From positions 62,001-126,000 of the forward strand of contig JACPQM010000046.1 in NCBI GenBank assembly GCA_016190505.1: a DNA stretch of 64,000 nucleotides. The letters run 5' to 3'. The notes under the pieces were generated by a model, which saw only the letters and a list, made by a program, of their open reading frames with translations, made no database searches and was not told where the DNA came from. Source of the stretch: Chloroflexota bacterium (GTDB lineage Bacteria; Chloroflexota; Dehalococcoidia; JACPQK01). Both the position numbers and the translations under genes were made by a program. Shown here one piece after another: positions 26,079 through 34,079 of this stretch. The first letter of the stretch is position 1. The number at the start of each line of letters is the position of its first letter.

Positions 26079-27305
26079 TTAATGGTGTAGCCAGCCCAGG
26101 TGGGGCAGGCGGTTGTTGTCGAAGCTCACTTTGCGGGGTATGGGTTCCAACACCAGGGGATAGCCGAAGTCAGGGGTGGGCCAGCCGTAGCGCCGCCGCT
26201 TCATGATGTTATGGACGGCGGCGTGCTTGTGGCGATAGTATCCCCCGGTCAAGGTAAGGTAGTAGGGGTCAGCGGGGTGAGTCCTGAGACAGCCTGCGGC
26301 CTCAGCCCCCTGGACCAGTTCCTCCCCCCGAGGCGTGCGCACGAGAAGGGTGCACCAGCCCTGGTGCATGTCCTCGCCCTCCAGGGCGGGGCCCCAGTAG
26401 TCGCCCACGGAAACGTCGGCCAGCTCGCTGGTCCAGTCGTAGCACATCAGGCAGCGGTCGCGGCAGAAGAAGCGCATGAAGAAGGCAGACGTGGACTCCC
26501 CACCCGGCAGGGACATATCCCGGCCATCCCTGGCCACCACGTAGAAGTTACCATGGGGCTGGCCGTGGCGGTACTCCACGTGGGCTATTTCGTCCAGGGA
26601 CTCAAGTCCCATACGCTCCAAAATCAGGAGCTCCGTGGCCCTGGTGTAGTAGTTGGAGTAGCAGAACAGGCCGATCTGGAAAGCCACACCCTGGCTGGCC
26701 CGGTGTTTGGGCTGGCGGAGCTGGAGGAGGCGCAGGCCGTGGTGGTGGCAGCCCACGCCCACGCAGGCCACCCGCCGTCCGCCCCGACCGGAGAGGGCAG
26801 GTAACAGGCTGGCGTTGGTGGGGATGGCCTGCTGTTTGGTCTGGGCCGCCCGGAGCACGGCCTCACGGTCGGTGGCAATGGCCGGGCGTGCCCGCCAGGG
26901 CTCCGCGGGGTCCATTTCCCCTACTGTCGCCCTGGCAATAAGCCCCCGGTCCAGGGCATACAACAGTAGCGCACTCACCACGCCGCCGGCGGCGGCCACC
27001 TGTCGCACGGCTGGGTCGGTCGCCTGGCCCGCCAGGCAGGTCCGATAGATGCCCAGTAGCTCGGTGCGGGGGTCGCGCTGGCGGCCAAAGACCATCTGGT
27101 CCAACTGGGGCAGAGGTATGTCCCGGCCGGGGCAAGCTTCATAGCACAGACCGCAGGCAGTACAGCGGCCCTCGAGGACCGGCTCAGGCTCGTGGTCAAC
27201 AAAACGAAAGACCACGCCCTTGGTGGGGCAGACTCCCGCACACATCCCGCAGACGGTGCACAGCCCGCGCCCGATGACGTCCCTGTGGAGGTCCTGAAAG
27301 TCCAT
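26079..27305 (-). CDS. Coenzyme F420 hydrogenase/dehydrogenase beta-subunit family Fe-S protein
   Basis: 408 residues from the ATG at 27305. The N-terminus has two ferredoxin clusters (C-T-V-C-G-M-C-A-G-V-C-P and C-T-A-C-G-L-C-Y-E-A-C-P). The FrhB/FdhB N-terminal part follows (A-A-A-G-G-V-V-S-A-L-L-L-Y-A-L), then its C-terminal part with additional cysteines (F-F-C-R-D-R-C-L-M-C-Y-D) and V-G-D-Y-W-G-P. Such proteins bind a flavin and pass electrons between ferredoxin and F420, NAD or another donor. It heads the catabolic region, 124 bases upstream of the mutase, and may supply or accept electrons for that pathway. Confidence 0.8.
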   Translation of the reverse strand: MDFQDLHRDVIGRGLCTVCGMCAGVCPTKGVVFRFVDHEPEPVLEGRCTACGLCYEACPGRDIPLPQLDQMVFGRQRDPRTELLGIYRTCLAGQATDPAVRQVAAAGGVVSALLLYALDRGLIARATVGEMDPAEPWRARPAIATDREAVLRAAQTKQQAIPTNASLLPALSGRGGRRVACVGVGCHHHGLRLLQLRQPKHRASQGVAFQIGLFCYSNYYTRATELLILERMGLESLDEIAHVEYRHGQPHGNFYVVARDGRDMSLPGGESTSAFFMRFFCRDRCLMCYDWTSELADVSVGDYWGPALEGEDMHQGWCTLLVRTPRGEELVQGAEAAGCLRTHPADPYYLTLTGGYYRHKHAAVHNIMKRRRYGWPTPDFGYPLVLEPIPRKVSFDNNRLPHLGWLHH

Positions 27306-27529
27306 GCCTGTCTCCGAAAACAAACGTGAACCGATTATAGAAGGCAGATGCTACCCGCGTCAAACGCGTAGGGCATCCTTACCAACGTATACTGGTGCTT
27401 GTTCTCACAACCAAATCTATGCTAACTCCCACCGTTTCCCCACCCAATCTCCACCACAAGACCACGACAACGGCTACACTGGTTACCGTCGGCGGAGAGC
27501 ATCCTGGCAAAGAAAAGGGAGGTACCATC

Positions 27530-27763
27530 ATGAGGAAGTTTCTATTTGTCTCAGTCATGGCGCTGGTGCTGGCCGTGGCAGCGCTCACCGGCAGCGCCCG
27601 GGTTACCCAGGCGTATGTTAGCTGGAGCATGTCCGACCTGGGGCCCATGGCCACAAGGGCCGAGGACACGGGCAACATCCCACAGCACGTGTTGGATAAG
27701 GTCGTGGCAACGCCGGTCCAGTCGGTATCCACGGATAAGGGCGGGACGAACACCCACAAGTAA
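27530..27763 (+). CDS. Small secreted peptide (77 aa)
   Basis: The ATG at 27530 follows GGGAGG at seven bases. The product has a clear signal peptide (M-R-K-F-L-F-V-S-V, hydrophobic core, cleavage after V-T-Q-A) leaving a mature chain of about 50 residues rich in Ser, Thr, Val and Asp and ending N-T-H-K. No Cys, so no disulfides or lipid anchor. I do not recognise the family. It lies 63 bases upstream of a membrane histidine kinase in the same direction, so it could be an exported signal or a ligand-binding accessory for that kinase. The region 27306-27529 upstream contains no other gene and probably the divergent promoters. Confidence 0.65.
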   Translation: MRKFLFVSVMALVLAVAALTGSARVTQAYVSWSMSDLGPMATRAEDTGNIPQHVLDKVVATPVQSVSTDKGGTNTHK

Positions 27764-27826
27764 GGCCCCGGTGAACAGCATGTTTCATCCGGTGGCCTGG
27801 TAGCGGGCGAGGAAGTGGGGAGAGCC

Positions 27827-29332
27827 ATGGGGAGCGAGCGCAAGACGGCTGCCAGGATCGGGGGCCGAGTGACGGCTTACGTCGTGGGCACGGCGTGCCT
27901 GGCCGTATTCGCTCTGGCCTTCGCCTTCTGGCTGGAAGGGGCCCCGGGCGCCAGCGTCTGGCTGTGGGGCGCGGTATTGTGCCTCGTTGTGCTGCTGGCG
28001 CAGGGGTTCCCCGTCCACTGGTCTCCCCGCCGCAGGGCGGACATCAGCACCGCCCCACTGTTCGCTGGGGCACTTCTCTTGCCCATACCGGTGGCGATGT
28101 TGGCCGGAGCCGTGGCCGCAGTCGCCTCCGGGGTGTGGCGGCGCGGGCCCCCGGCGGAGACCGTGTTCTCCGCCGGAGCGGTGGTCCTGAATGTCGGCCC
28201 TGCCGCCCTCCTGTTCCACCGGCTGGCCCCAGGCGGACTAGTGGCCGCGGCAGGCTCGGGCCCGGGCCTGGTGGCGGTGATGGCCGCCGCCGGGGCATTC
28301 TACCTGGCCAACACCTCGGTGGTGGCGGGGATAGTTTCCGTCCAACTGGACAGGGGTTTTGCCCCTGTATGGCTGGACATGCACCGCCAGGTAGGCGCGG
28401 TAGAGGTAGTCCTGTTCGCCCTGGGCTTCCTGGCCGCCTTGCTGGCCATGTCCGAGCCCTGGGCGCTGGCCCTGGTCGCGGTGCCGCTAGGCCTGTCCTA
28501 CCACTTGCTCCAGGGCGTTGCCCAGAAGGCCGCCCTGAGCAACACCCTGGAGCAGCAGTTAAAACAGCTCAAGGCCTACGAGGCCGAGCTGGTGCAAGCG
28601 GCCAAGCTCAGCTCTGTGGGCACCCTGGCCAGCGGCGTGGCCCATGAGATCAACAACCCCCTGTTCGTCATCATGGGCCGCGCCGAGATGCTGCTCCAGT
28701 GTGCCGACACCTACTTCAAAACGGACAAGGCCAAACAGCACGTCGAGGTCATCCACGACATGGGCAAACGCATCGAGGGCATCGTGGGCAGCCTTCTGGG
28801 CTACTCCCGCTGCCGCGAGGAGGCCGGCCCCGTGGACCTGAACGATGCCGCCGAGGAGGTCCTGCTCCTGGTGGAGCACGAGTTGCGTACCCACGAGGTG
28901 TCCGTAGCTACCGAGTGGAGCGCGCGGCCGCCGCTGGTGTGGGGCAACCGCAGCGAGTTACAGCAGGTGTGCATGAACCTGGTCATCAATGCCAAGGACG
29001 CCATGCCTGAAGGTGGCTCCCTCACCCTGCGCACCGCCGCCGTAAACGGCAATGTATCCCTGGCCGTGGCCGACAGTGGCGTGGGCATGACCAGGGAGAC
29101 TATCGGGCACCTGTTCGAGCCGTTCTACACCACCAAGGAGCCCGGCAAGGGCACCGGGTTGGGCCTGTACCTGAGCCAGCGGATTGTGGAGCGCCACCAC
29201 GGCCACATCGCGGTGACCAGCGAGATAGGCCAGGGCACGCAGTTCGAGGTGGTGCTACCCCGCCTGGCCACGGAGGACTCTACGCTGGCCCCGGTTTCTG
29301 GTAGCGATAGCCTACACCTCGTACGGTCCTGA
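27827..29332 (+). CDS. Membrane sensor histidine kinase
   Basis: 501 residues from the ATG at 27827 (GGGGAG upstream); a GTG at 27815 is an alternative. About six hydrophobic segments fill residues 15-225 with no recognisable periplasmic sensor, then a short coiled coil and the phosphoacceptor helix A-S-G-V-A-H-E-I-N-N-P with His273. The ATPase domain has N-L-V-I-N-A-K-D-A-M (N box), D-S-G-V-G-M, F-E-P-F-Y-T-T-K and G-T-G-L-G-L. It is a NtrB-like group by its H-E-I-N-N-P box. The 3' end overlaps the convergent response-regulator gene by 53 bases, a likely cognate partner. Confidence 0.9.
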   Translation: MGSERKTAARIGGRVTAYVVGTACLAVFALAFAFWLEGAPGASVWLWGAVLCLVVLLAQGFPVHWSPRRRADISTAPLFAGALLLPIPVAMLAGAVAAVASGVWRRGPPAETVFSAGAVVLNVGPAALLFHRLAPGGLVAAAGSGPGLVAVMAAAGAFYLANTSVVAGIVSVQLDRGFAPVWLDMHRQVGAVEVVLFALGFLAALLAMSEPWALALVAVPLGLSYHLLQGVAQKAALSNTLEQQLKQLKAYEAELVQAAKLSSVGTLASGVAHEINNPLFVIMGRAEMLLQCADTYFKTDKAKQHVEVIHDMGKRIEGIVGSLLGYSRCREEAGPVDLNDAAEEVLLLVEHELRTHEVSVATEWSARPPLVWGNRSELQQVCMNLVINAKDAMPEGGSLTLRTAAVNGNVSLAVADSGVGMTRETIGHLFEPFYTTKEPGKGTGLGLYLSQRIVERHHGHIAVTSEIGQGTQFEVVLPRLATEDSTLAPVSGSDSLHLVRS

Positions 29333-29978
29333 TCAGCCCCCCCTCTTCCGGGTCGTCCCCTAGCTTCTGGCGCAGCTTGCTCACATACCACTTCAGGCTG
29401 TCAGGGTCGGTGTACTCCACACCCCACACCCGGTCCAGGAGCTGGTCCTTGGTCACGATGCGGTCGGCGTTCTGGACGAGCACACTGAGCAGCTTGAACT
29501 CGGTGGGCGTCAGGTCCACCCTAGACCCACGCACGCTCACCTCATGCTTCGGCCAGTCTATGGAGAGAGCGCTGTCCTGATAGGCCAGGTCCCCCTCCGG
29601 CGTGGGGGACATCCGGAAGCGCCGCAGGGCGGCCTGCACCCTGGCCTCCAGCTCCTTCATGCCCACGGGCTTGGTGATGTAATCGTCACCACCCTGGCTG
29701 AAACCGCGCAGCTTGTCCATCTCCTGCCCTTTGGCACTGAGAAACAGGATGGGCACGTTGGACACCTCGCGAATGCGCCGGCACAGCTCAATGCCATCCA
29801 ACTTGGGCATGGCCACGTCAATGATGGCCAGGTGGGGCTGGTTCTGAAAGAACTCCTTGAGGCCGGCCAGCCCGTCGCCCGCCGTGAAGACGGTATAGCC
29901 GGCATTCCGCAGGTACTCCGATAGCAGCTCGATCACTGCCGGGTCGTCGTCCACTACCAGTATCTTGTCCTGTCTCAC
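29280..29978 (-). CDS. OmpR/PhoB-family response regulator
   Basis: 232 residues. The receiver has the acidic pair V-V-D-D-D, the phosphorylation site Asp54 in A-I-I-D-V-A-M-P, and the switch Lys in I-T-K-P. The C-terminal winged helix (L-T-P-T-E-F-K-L-L to G-V-G-Y-R-Y) binds DNA. It is convergent with the histidine kinase and overlaps its 3' end by 53 bases, so the pair is probably functional even though not in one operon; antisense overlap could couple their expression. Target genes are unknown; nearby candidates are the secreted proteins on either side. Confidence 0.92.
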   Translation of the reverse strand: MRQDKILVVDDDPAVIELLSEYLRNAGYTVFTAGDGLAGLKEFFQNQPHLAIIDVAMPKLDGIELCRRIREVSNVPILFLSAKGQEMDKLRGFSQGGDDYITKPVGMKELEARVQAALRRFRMSPTPEGDLAYQDSALSIDWPKHEVSVRGSRVDLTPTEFKLLSVLVQNADRIVTKDQLLDRVWGVEYTDPDSLKWYVSKLRQKLGDDPEEGGLIRTVRGVGYRYQKPGPA

Positions 29979-30097
29979 GTGCGACCCCCTATCCTGCGGG
30001 TGGGCGCCCAGACTCCCACCGTGTTCGCCCGATTCCCCAACGGTCTGACAACAGAAGCATATTACCAGCCTGCTAGTTTTATGGCTAGGAGGGAGCC

Positions 30098-30706
30098 ATG
30101 AAACAGCAGCCTTTTGGCATACCTGTTGGCACGAGCCGTTGGTCGCGGTGGCAACGGAGGGGGTTATGGGGCGCGCTCCACGCGGCGCTGCTGAGAGGCA
30201 CCATTACAGTCTTTGGCCGCCGCGTCGGGGTGTGGGCAGTGGCCCTGGGCATGGCCATAGCGGCGGCAGGGGTGACTGGCGCCGCCCAGGCAGCCGTCGG
30301 GGACGCCAACCTGGTAGTGTCCCAGGCCCTACTGGTGCTGAGCGGCAACGTCACTGGCGCTTCCGAGGCCGTCTTCACCGTGTCCGACGACGGGACATCC
30401 TTCAGCACGGCGGCCTCCGCCTGGACCGGCAGCCGCTACCACATCAACATCGCCCTGGGCAACAGATCGGACAGCACGCTGGTAGCGGACCTGACCGTGG
30501 ACGCGCCCGAAGGGCTAAGTATCCGCGTGGCCGGCGCCGATGGCGTGACCGGCGTGGCCCCCTTTGGCGAAAAGACCTGGAAGCTGGTGGTTGCGCCCAC
30601 CGAGTCCGACCACACCCCAGACCTGACCATCACGGTGAAGGTCTCGGAGACCATGCCTCCGGGCTTTTACACCATCAAGATGAACCTGGACCAGGCAGAG
30701 TACTAG
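30098..30706 (+). CDS. Secreted protein of unknown family (202 aa)
   Basis: GGAGGG precedes the ATG. The first 45 residues are basic, followed by a hydrophobic helix and a probable cleavage site after A-Q-A. The mature part, about 135 residues, is beta-rich with Thr, Ser, Gly and Val (for example V-F-T-V-S-D-D-G-T-S-F and D-L-T-V-D-A-P-E-G-L), consistent with an immunoglobulin-like or camelysin/TasA-like extracellular fold, but I cannot assign a family. The long basic leader is typical of surface-exported proteins. It stands alone next to the two-component system. Confidence 0.65.
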   Translation: MKQQPFGIPVGTSRWSRWQRRGLWGALHAALLRGTITVFGRRVGVWAVALGMAIAAAGVTGAAQAAVGDANLVVSQALLVLSGNVTGASEAVFTVSDDGTSFSTAASAWTGSRYHINIALGNRSDSTLVADLTVDAPEGLSIRVAGADGVTGVAPFGEKTWKLVVAPTESDHTPDLTITVKVSETMPPGFYTIKMNLDQAEY

Positions 30707-30755
30707 GGGAAACCGGAGACTTGTTGACCACCACCCCAGCCTGTGGAAGCGGCAG

Positions 30756-31112
30756 TTACTTGAGCAAGCCTGGGACTGCAACCAGCCGCCGCCGCACCGG
30801 GTCCACCGCCAGATGGAAAAGTTCAAGGGTGCTGGCTCCCAATAGTGATCGGGCGCCTTCAGGCCCAAAGACGACGGCAGTTGTGCGCTCCCGCCCATCC
30901 AGTCGGATGCGGATCTCGCCCACATCGTACTCCTCCACCCGCTCATCGGCCAGCTCGAACCTCTGACGCTCCACAGGAACCACACCCAGTGCAAGGAGCA
31001 TGTCCCGCGGGAGCATGGTGTCACTGGAACCCGTGTCCAACAACGCTTCCACCTCGATGAACCGGCGCCCCGCCGGGTCCCCTACCTGAAGCCTAACTGA
31101 GAACGTGCGCAT
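30756..31112 (-). CDS. Retroviral-type aspartic protease-like protein
   Basis: 118 residues from the ATG at 31112 (M-R-T-F-S-V-R-L-Q-V). The single catalytic motif is A-L-L-D-T-G-S-S-D, followed by a flap region and the hydrophobic I-R-I-R-L-D-G and L-L-G-A-S-T-L-E. Such clan AA proteins are single-domain dimers; the L-L-G-x-x-x-L pattern is the usual second signature. Typical chromosomal bacterial members have unknown targets. It is convergent with the secreted protein 30098-30706 and adjacent to the repeat region. Confidence 0.75.
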   Translation of the reverse strand: MRTFSVRLQVGDPAGRRFIEVEALLDTGSSDTMLPRDMLLALGVVPVERQRFELADERVEEYDVGEIRIRLDGRERTTAVVFGPEGARSLLGASTLELFHLAVDPVRRRLVAVPGLLK

Positions 31113-31151
31113 AGCAGGGAGAGTATAGCACAAGGCATCCTAGCCATATTC

Positions 31152-31226
31152 GTAGGGTGGGTGAAGTGAAACGTAACCCACCACAGGCGCTGGAAGGTGG
31201 GTTCCGCTGCGCTACACCCACCCTAC
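31152..31226. repeat. 75-bp palindromic repeat, copy 1
   Basis: Begins GTAGGGTGGG and ends CCCACCCTAC with an inner complementary pair around GTAACCCACC/GGTGGGTT. Its copy at 31693-31767 is about 91 percent identical over all 75 bases, and a half copy lies at 50614-50645. It contains no gene; it resembles widespread REP or MITE-like intergenic elements. Confidence 0.8.
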
Positions 31227-31310
31227 ACACCTCAGTCGGAATGTGGGGCACGTTTGTGGTAACGTATATGTGTTCGGGCCACCAAAGACAGTAATAAAGG
31301 GTGGGGAAGC

Positions 31311-31532
31311 ATGGCTCATGTAAAGAAGGTCTATCAGGTTTCCGATCCGGCCTTGGTGCTGCGTCTACAGGCCCTGGCCGAGCCCGAGGTTGCATCCTAT
31401 ATCGCATCCCTCAAGAAGCGGTTCAACAGGTATGCCATGCCCATTGATGAAGCCCGGAAGGTCGTAGACTCTGCGATGGGGACAAGGACATTGACCGAAC
31501 TGCTACACGAGGCACGGGAGCAGGCAGAATAG
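31311..31532 (+). CDS. Small antitoxin-like protein upstream of a broken PIN toxin
   Basis: 73 residues starting M-A-H-V-K-K-V-Y-Q-V with GGTGGGGAAGC in front of the ATG. It is helical and charged (A-S-L-K-K-R-F-N-R; D-E-A-R-K-V-V-D-S-A-M-G; L-L-H-E-A-R-E-Q-A-E). I do not recognise the family. The pairing with the PIN-domain remnant three bases downstream, in the antitoxin-first order, makes an antitoxin the best guess. It is open throughout, unlike its partner. Confidence 0.55.
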   Translation: MAHVKKVYQVSDPALVLRLQALAEPEVASYIASLKKRFNRYAMPIDEARKVVDSAMGTRTLTELLHEAREQAE

Positions 31533-31535
31533 GTC

Positions 31536-31690
31536 ATGCCAGTCTTCTATATTGAAACATCCGCGCTGGTGAAGCGCTACCGCACCGAAAAAGGGCTGTG
31601 TGTCTCGACGTGCTTGACCCCGAAGCCGAGGGCGCCAGCGAGCAACTACGGCACCTCAGATCACGGTCAATTCGCGGGCCTAGCATGTAG
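31536..31690 (+). pseudogene. VapC-type PIN-domain toxin, frameshifted and truncated
   Basis: The ATG is followed by P-V-F-Y-I-E-T-S-A-L-V-K-R-Y, the classic PIN N-terminus with the first acidic metal ligand replaced by Glu. After about 20 residues, at a TGTGTG run, the coherent frame shifts to one reading L-D-V-L-D-P-E-A-E-G-A-S, and a stop occurs at 31688-31690, only three bases before the 75-bp repeat. The remaining two thirds of a PIN domain are missing. The frame extending through the repeat to 31802 is not meaningful. Confidence 0.65.
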
Positions 31691-31692
31691 CT

Positions 31693-31767
31693 GTAGGGTG
31701 GGTGAAGCAAAGCTAAACCCACCACACGCGCTGAAAGGTGGGTTCCGCTGCGCTACACCCACCCTAC
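31693..31767. repeat. 75-bp palindromic repeat, copy 2
   Basis: Same ends as copy 1 (GTAGGGTGGG / CCCACCCTAC), 68 of 75 positions identical. It lies directly after the broken PIN toxin and its right end supplies the stop codon of the minus-strand gene at 31764-32489. Confidence 0.8.
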
Positions 31768-32489
31768 GAACCGGCAATACTCCTACTTCCTTCATATGTT
31801 GAATACTCTCGAAACACCCCTTTAGCTTCGCCAACGAGGTAGAGTTTTGCAAACCTTAAGTCTAGGTTCAATATTTCGCCTCTGACAAAAACGTCGAGCC
31901 TCTCGTGATCAATGACTTTTTGGAAAGGCGGCGTATCGTCGAAGAAGATAACTAGAGAAGTATTGGCAGGGTAATCTCTGTGCTCTTTCTTTTGTGCGGC
32001 AATCAGAATCCTGCGCAGTTCAGTCTTTACTCGTTCTTCCACTGACGTAGCCTCGGGCGGTACTGAAACAGTTCGATTCTTATTTGTACCCTGCTTGATG
32101 ACAGTAGCGTATGGGAACACGAAACCCTTTCTCAAGAGTTCGCACCTGCGCCAATAATCGTTTTCACCCTCATGAGCCTGGGTTACCTCAAGATAACTCG
32201 TAGAATGAGGCTCGGTTCTTGAATCGGTTACTACCGCATCATAGTTTTGGTTACCAACGACCGGCTGCAAATGAACTTGGTTGGTATCTCCAAACTTGTG
32301 CTCGCCAAATATCGCTAGAGGACGAACTTCCTCGACAAGCTGCTTGATAAGGCCCTTCTGTAATCTGAAATCTTGTATGCCTTCCGGGGTAGAGCAAATC
32401 TGATCTACCTTTTGTATTAGCCAATCCCATAGTTCAGAAGGGGTTCTTGCCTTTTGGAGCTCTTGATTACTGACGTGTTCGTTTGGCAT
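31764..32489 (-). CDS. Hypothetical protein, possible PD-(D/E)XK-like nuclease
   Basis: 241 residues from the ATG at 32489 (an ATG three codons earlier is possible). I do not recognise a family. A segment Y-D-A-V-V-T-D followed about 15 residues later by Y-L-E-V-T-Q-A is compatible with a restriction-like nuclease core, but this is weak. Base composition is clearly more AT-rich than the surrounding catabolic genes, suggesting horizontal transfer. Its stop codon TAG is formed by the terminal CCCTAC of the 75-bp repeat, so the element's insertion may have set the present C-terminus (ending S-I-A-G-S). Its start overlaps the hicA remnant. Confidence 0.55.
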   Translation of the reverse strand: MPNEHVSNQELQKARTPSELWDWLIQKVDQICSTPEGIQDFRLQKGLIKQLVEEVRPLAIFGEHKFGDTNQVHLQPVVGNQNYDAVVTDSRTEPHSTSYLEVTQAHEGENDYWRRCELLRKGFVFPYATVIKQGTNKNRTVSVPPEATSVEERVKTELRRILIAAQKKEHRDYPANTSLVIFFDDTPPFQKVIDHERLDVFVRGEILNLDLRFAKLYLVGEAKGVFREYSTYEGSRSIAGS

Positions 32490-32598
32490 AGATAACAAGC
32501 GGACTGAGGTGGCTACCCTTCTGTCTGAGTGGTACGAAACCGAGACGGAGCAACATTTTGTCTACGTCGGTGAAGCGCACTACCGGCAGCCGGGTCAC
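32467..32598 (-). pseudogene. HicA-type toxin, C-terminally truncated
   Basis: A GTG overlapping the hicB TGA by four bases (GTGA) opens a 43-residue frame: M-T-R-L-P-V-V-R-F-T-D-V, then R-L-G-F-V-P-L-R-Q-K-G-S-H. This is the N-terminal half of HicA including the catalytic G-S-H. After the His the sequence becomes unrelated (L-S-P-L-V-I-Y) and stops at 32467, where the AT-rich hypothetical gene begins. Full HicA proteins are about 60-80 residues with a C-terminal beta strand and helix missing here, so it is probably inactive. Confidence 0.7.
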
Positions 32599-32819
32599 AC
32601 GGCAACCCTTATCTGCTGAACACCAACGAACTCGGGAAGGCCATCTATCTCGCCCCGTCCCTTCATGACATCAAGGCACAGCTCCATCACCTCCTTCAGG
32701 TTCGCCTGGAGCTCGTCAAGAGTTGCCCCTTCAGTGTGGGCGCCACGGATGCTCGGCACCGTGCCCACGTACAGCTTGGTCTCCGGGTCCCACTCGACAT
32801 ATGCCGTAAACGTCGTCAC
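32595..32819 (-). CDS. hicB: HicB-family antitoxin
   Basis: 74 residues with the RNase-H-like HicB fold: A-Y-V-E-W-D-P-E-T-K-L-Y-V-G-T-V-P-S-I-R-G-A-H-T, then a helix E-L-Q-A-N-L-K-E-V-M-E-L-C-L and a final strand. HicB sequesters HicA mRNase. It precedes the hicA remnant by a four-base overlap, so the locus was an antitoxin-first hicBA pair. It remains a full-length open frame though its toxin is truncated. Confidence 0.8.
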   Translation of the reverse strand: MTTFTAYVEWDPETKLYVGTVPSIRGAHTEGATLDELQANLKEVMELCLDVMKGRGEIDGLPEFVGVQQIRVAV

Positions 32820-33105
32820 GCCAGCCTCCTGCTAAGTACCCGTCCGCCTATATATGGCAATAGATTTGCCGGTTCAGCCTTGTAGCCTGATACGTTGCCG
32901 AATTTATGAACCGGTGTACTAAGCCATGTTGGCACATTGTAGCGCATTGCCCGTATGCCAGCCTAGCACAAACGTAAAATATACCCCGTCATTGCGAGTC
33001 TTACAGGTTCCGAGGCGTCGGGACCCAATGTAGAGCCATGAACCGGCCGCCCGCGGCGTGCGCATTCCGTCGTTGCGAGGACCCCGACGCACCGGGGGAT
33101 TGCAT

Positions 33106-33185
33106 GTCATTGCGAGGAGCGGAGCGACGAAGCAACCTACAGACGCCAACTTGGCAGAAGGTTGCTTCGCTGCGCTCGCAATGAC
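33106..33185. repeat. Palindromic repeat, GTCATTGCGAGG family
   Basis: GTCATTGCGAGG...GCGACGAAGCAACCT on the left and AGGTTGCTTCGC...GCTCGCAATGAC on the right pair over most of 80 bases, leaving a short central spacer. No gene content. Confidence 0.75.
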
Positions 33186-33363
33186 GGGGCATGCCCGGTG
33201 CCAGGGGCGCGACTCTGATTCGTCGTCCTGTCCGACTTCCCTATTGACAGGGGGACGCAGTTCATTGAAAGCGCAGCGAAGCAACCTTCTGACGGTGGCA
33301 CCGTCTGTAGGCTGCTTCGTCGCCCCGATTACATAGGGGCTCCTTTCAATGAACCAAGCCCGA

Positions 33364-33498
33364 TGTCATTCCGAGTCCCGAAGGGCGAGGAATCCTTCGG
33401 CAGGCTCAGGACGGCGTCTCATGACTGGTCTCTGTCAAGGGCATAATCATGAGATTCCTCGGTCGTCCCTATCCGTGGGGGACTCCCTCGGAATGACA
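33364..33498. repeat. Palindromic repeat, TGTCATTCCGAG family
   Basis: Ends TGTCATTCCGAG and CTCGGAATGACA are exact complements; inner arms GAGGAATC/GATTCCTC also pair. Related to the element at 24076-24196. Confidence 0.75.
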
Positions 33499-33578
33499 CT
33501 TTCAGGGAACCGGTTCATTGCTCTCCATTGGGTCCCGACGCCTCGGGACCTAGGGGACTTTCAATGAACCGACCGTCC

Positions 33579-33636
33579 CGTCATTGCGAGTATCACAGGT
33601 CCCGACGGCTCGGGACCTGTGATACTCGCAATGACG
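33579..33636. repeat. Perfect 27-bp inverted repeat
   Basis: Twenty-seven bases starting CGTCATTGCGAGTATCACAG are followed by a 4-base loop (CGGC) and their exact complement, giving a 58-base perfect hairpin. The lack of any mismatch suggests a recent insertion or active maintenance. Confidence 0.85.
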
Positions 33637-33661
33637 AATTGAGCATTACTGCACGCACGTA

Positions 33662-33886
33662 TTAGCTACCAAGATGCTTCGCCTGCAAGCGCACCGCAAT
33701 CTCATTCGTCCAGTGAAAGGCGCGCTCGGCCAGCTCCTCGGTCATGGTGCTCAGGGAGCAGCTCGGCTGGCGGAAGGATGCCTCCAGCACCTGCCGCCGG
33801 TAGAGGCCGTGGGCTTCCCAGGCGGCCAGCCCCCGCTCGAAGCGAGCGATGAGGCTTCCGTTCTCAGCACGACGCCCAGCCGGCAC
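33662..33886 (-). pseudogene. Fragment of a MetE/UROD-like gene (3' end duplicate)
   Basis: The last 60 or so codons of the gene at 36727-37788 are repeated here (R-F-E-R-G-L-A-A-W-E-A-H-G-L and L-S-T-M-T-E-E-L-A-E-R-A-F). At DNA level 33691-33856 matches 36756-36921 in 155 of 166 positions with no gaps and in the same orientation. The first dozen residues of the open frame are unrelated sequence that runs into hicB. It has no start of its own and is a remnant, forming one side of a direct repeat around the restriction-modification island. Confidence 0.85.
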
Positions 33887-34079
33887 CTGACACTTGGACA
33901 GCTACCAGTTCCTCTTCGCTATCGAGCTCCAAGGGAGCCGCCAGCATGTCCTCGGCTCCAATACGCATGGACTCGATAAGCTTCTCCCTGGTCTTCTCCT
34001 GGGCGTTCACGCCGGGCAAATCAACTAGCCAGCCGATCCACCAGTTCCCGCTTTTCTTGATCACAGCTCTGAACTTCAT
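33864..34079 (-). CDS. HicB-like antitoxin, second locus
   Basis: 71 residues from the ATG at 34079, behind GAGGTGA. It begins M-K-F-R-A-V-I-K-K-S-G-N-W-W-I-G-W-L-V-D, then D-L-P-G-V-N-A-Q-E-K-T-R-E-K-L, the HicB strand and helix pattern. The C-terminus (V-S-G-A-G-W-A-S-C) runs into the MetE-like fragment and may have been altered by that junction. The toxin upstream is a short remnant only. Confidence 0.65.
   Translation of the reverse strand: MKFRAVIKKSGNWWIGWLVDLPGVNAQEKTREKLIESMRIGAEDMLAAPLELDSEEELVAVQVSGAGWASC

Larger units (their letters stand above)
32820..33661. other. Gene-free repeat island
   Basis: About 840 bases without a coding sequence I can support. It is a patchwork of degenerate palindromes related to CGTCATTGCGAG and TGTCATTCCGAG ends, with repeated CCCGACG/CGTCGGG and GGTCCCGA/TCGGGACC segments and a recurring ATGAACCG-like junction. 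Three well-defined elements are listed separately. Small frames here run through the palindromes and are not genes. Such islands often mark insertion hot spots. Confidence 0.7.

Noticed and set aside
32820-33661. Possible CRISPR-like or tandem repeat array
   Set aside because: The repeats are inverted palindromes of different lengths, with no regular spacers and no cas genes.
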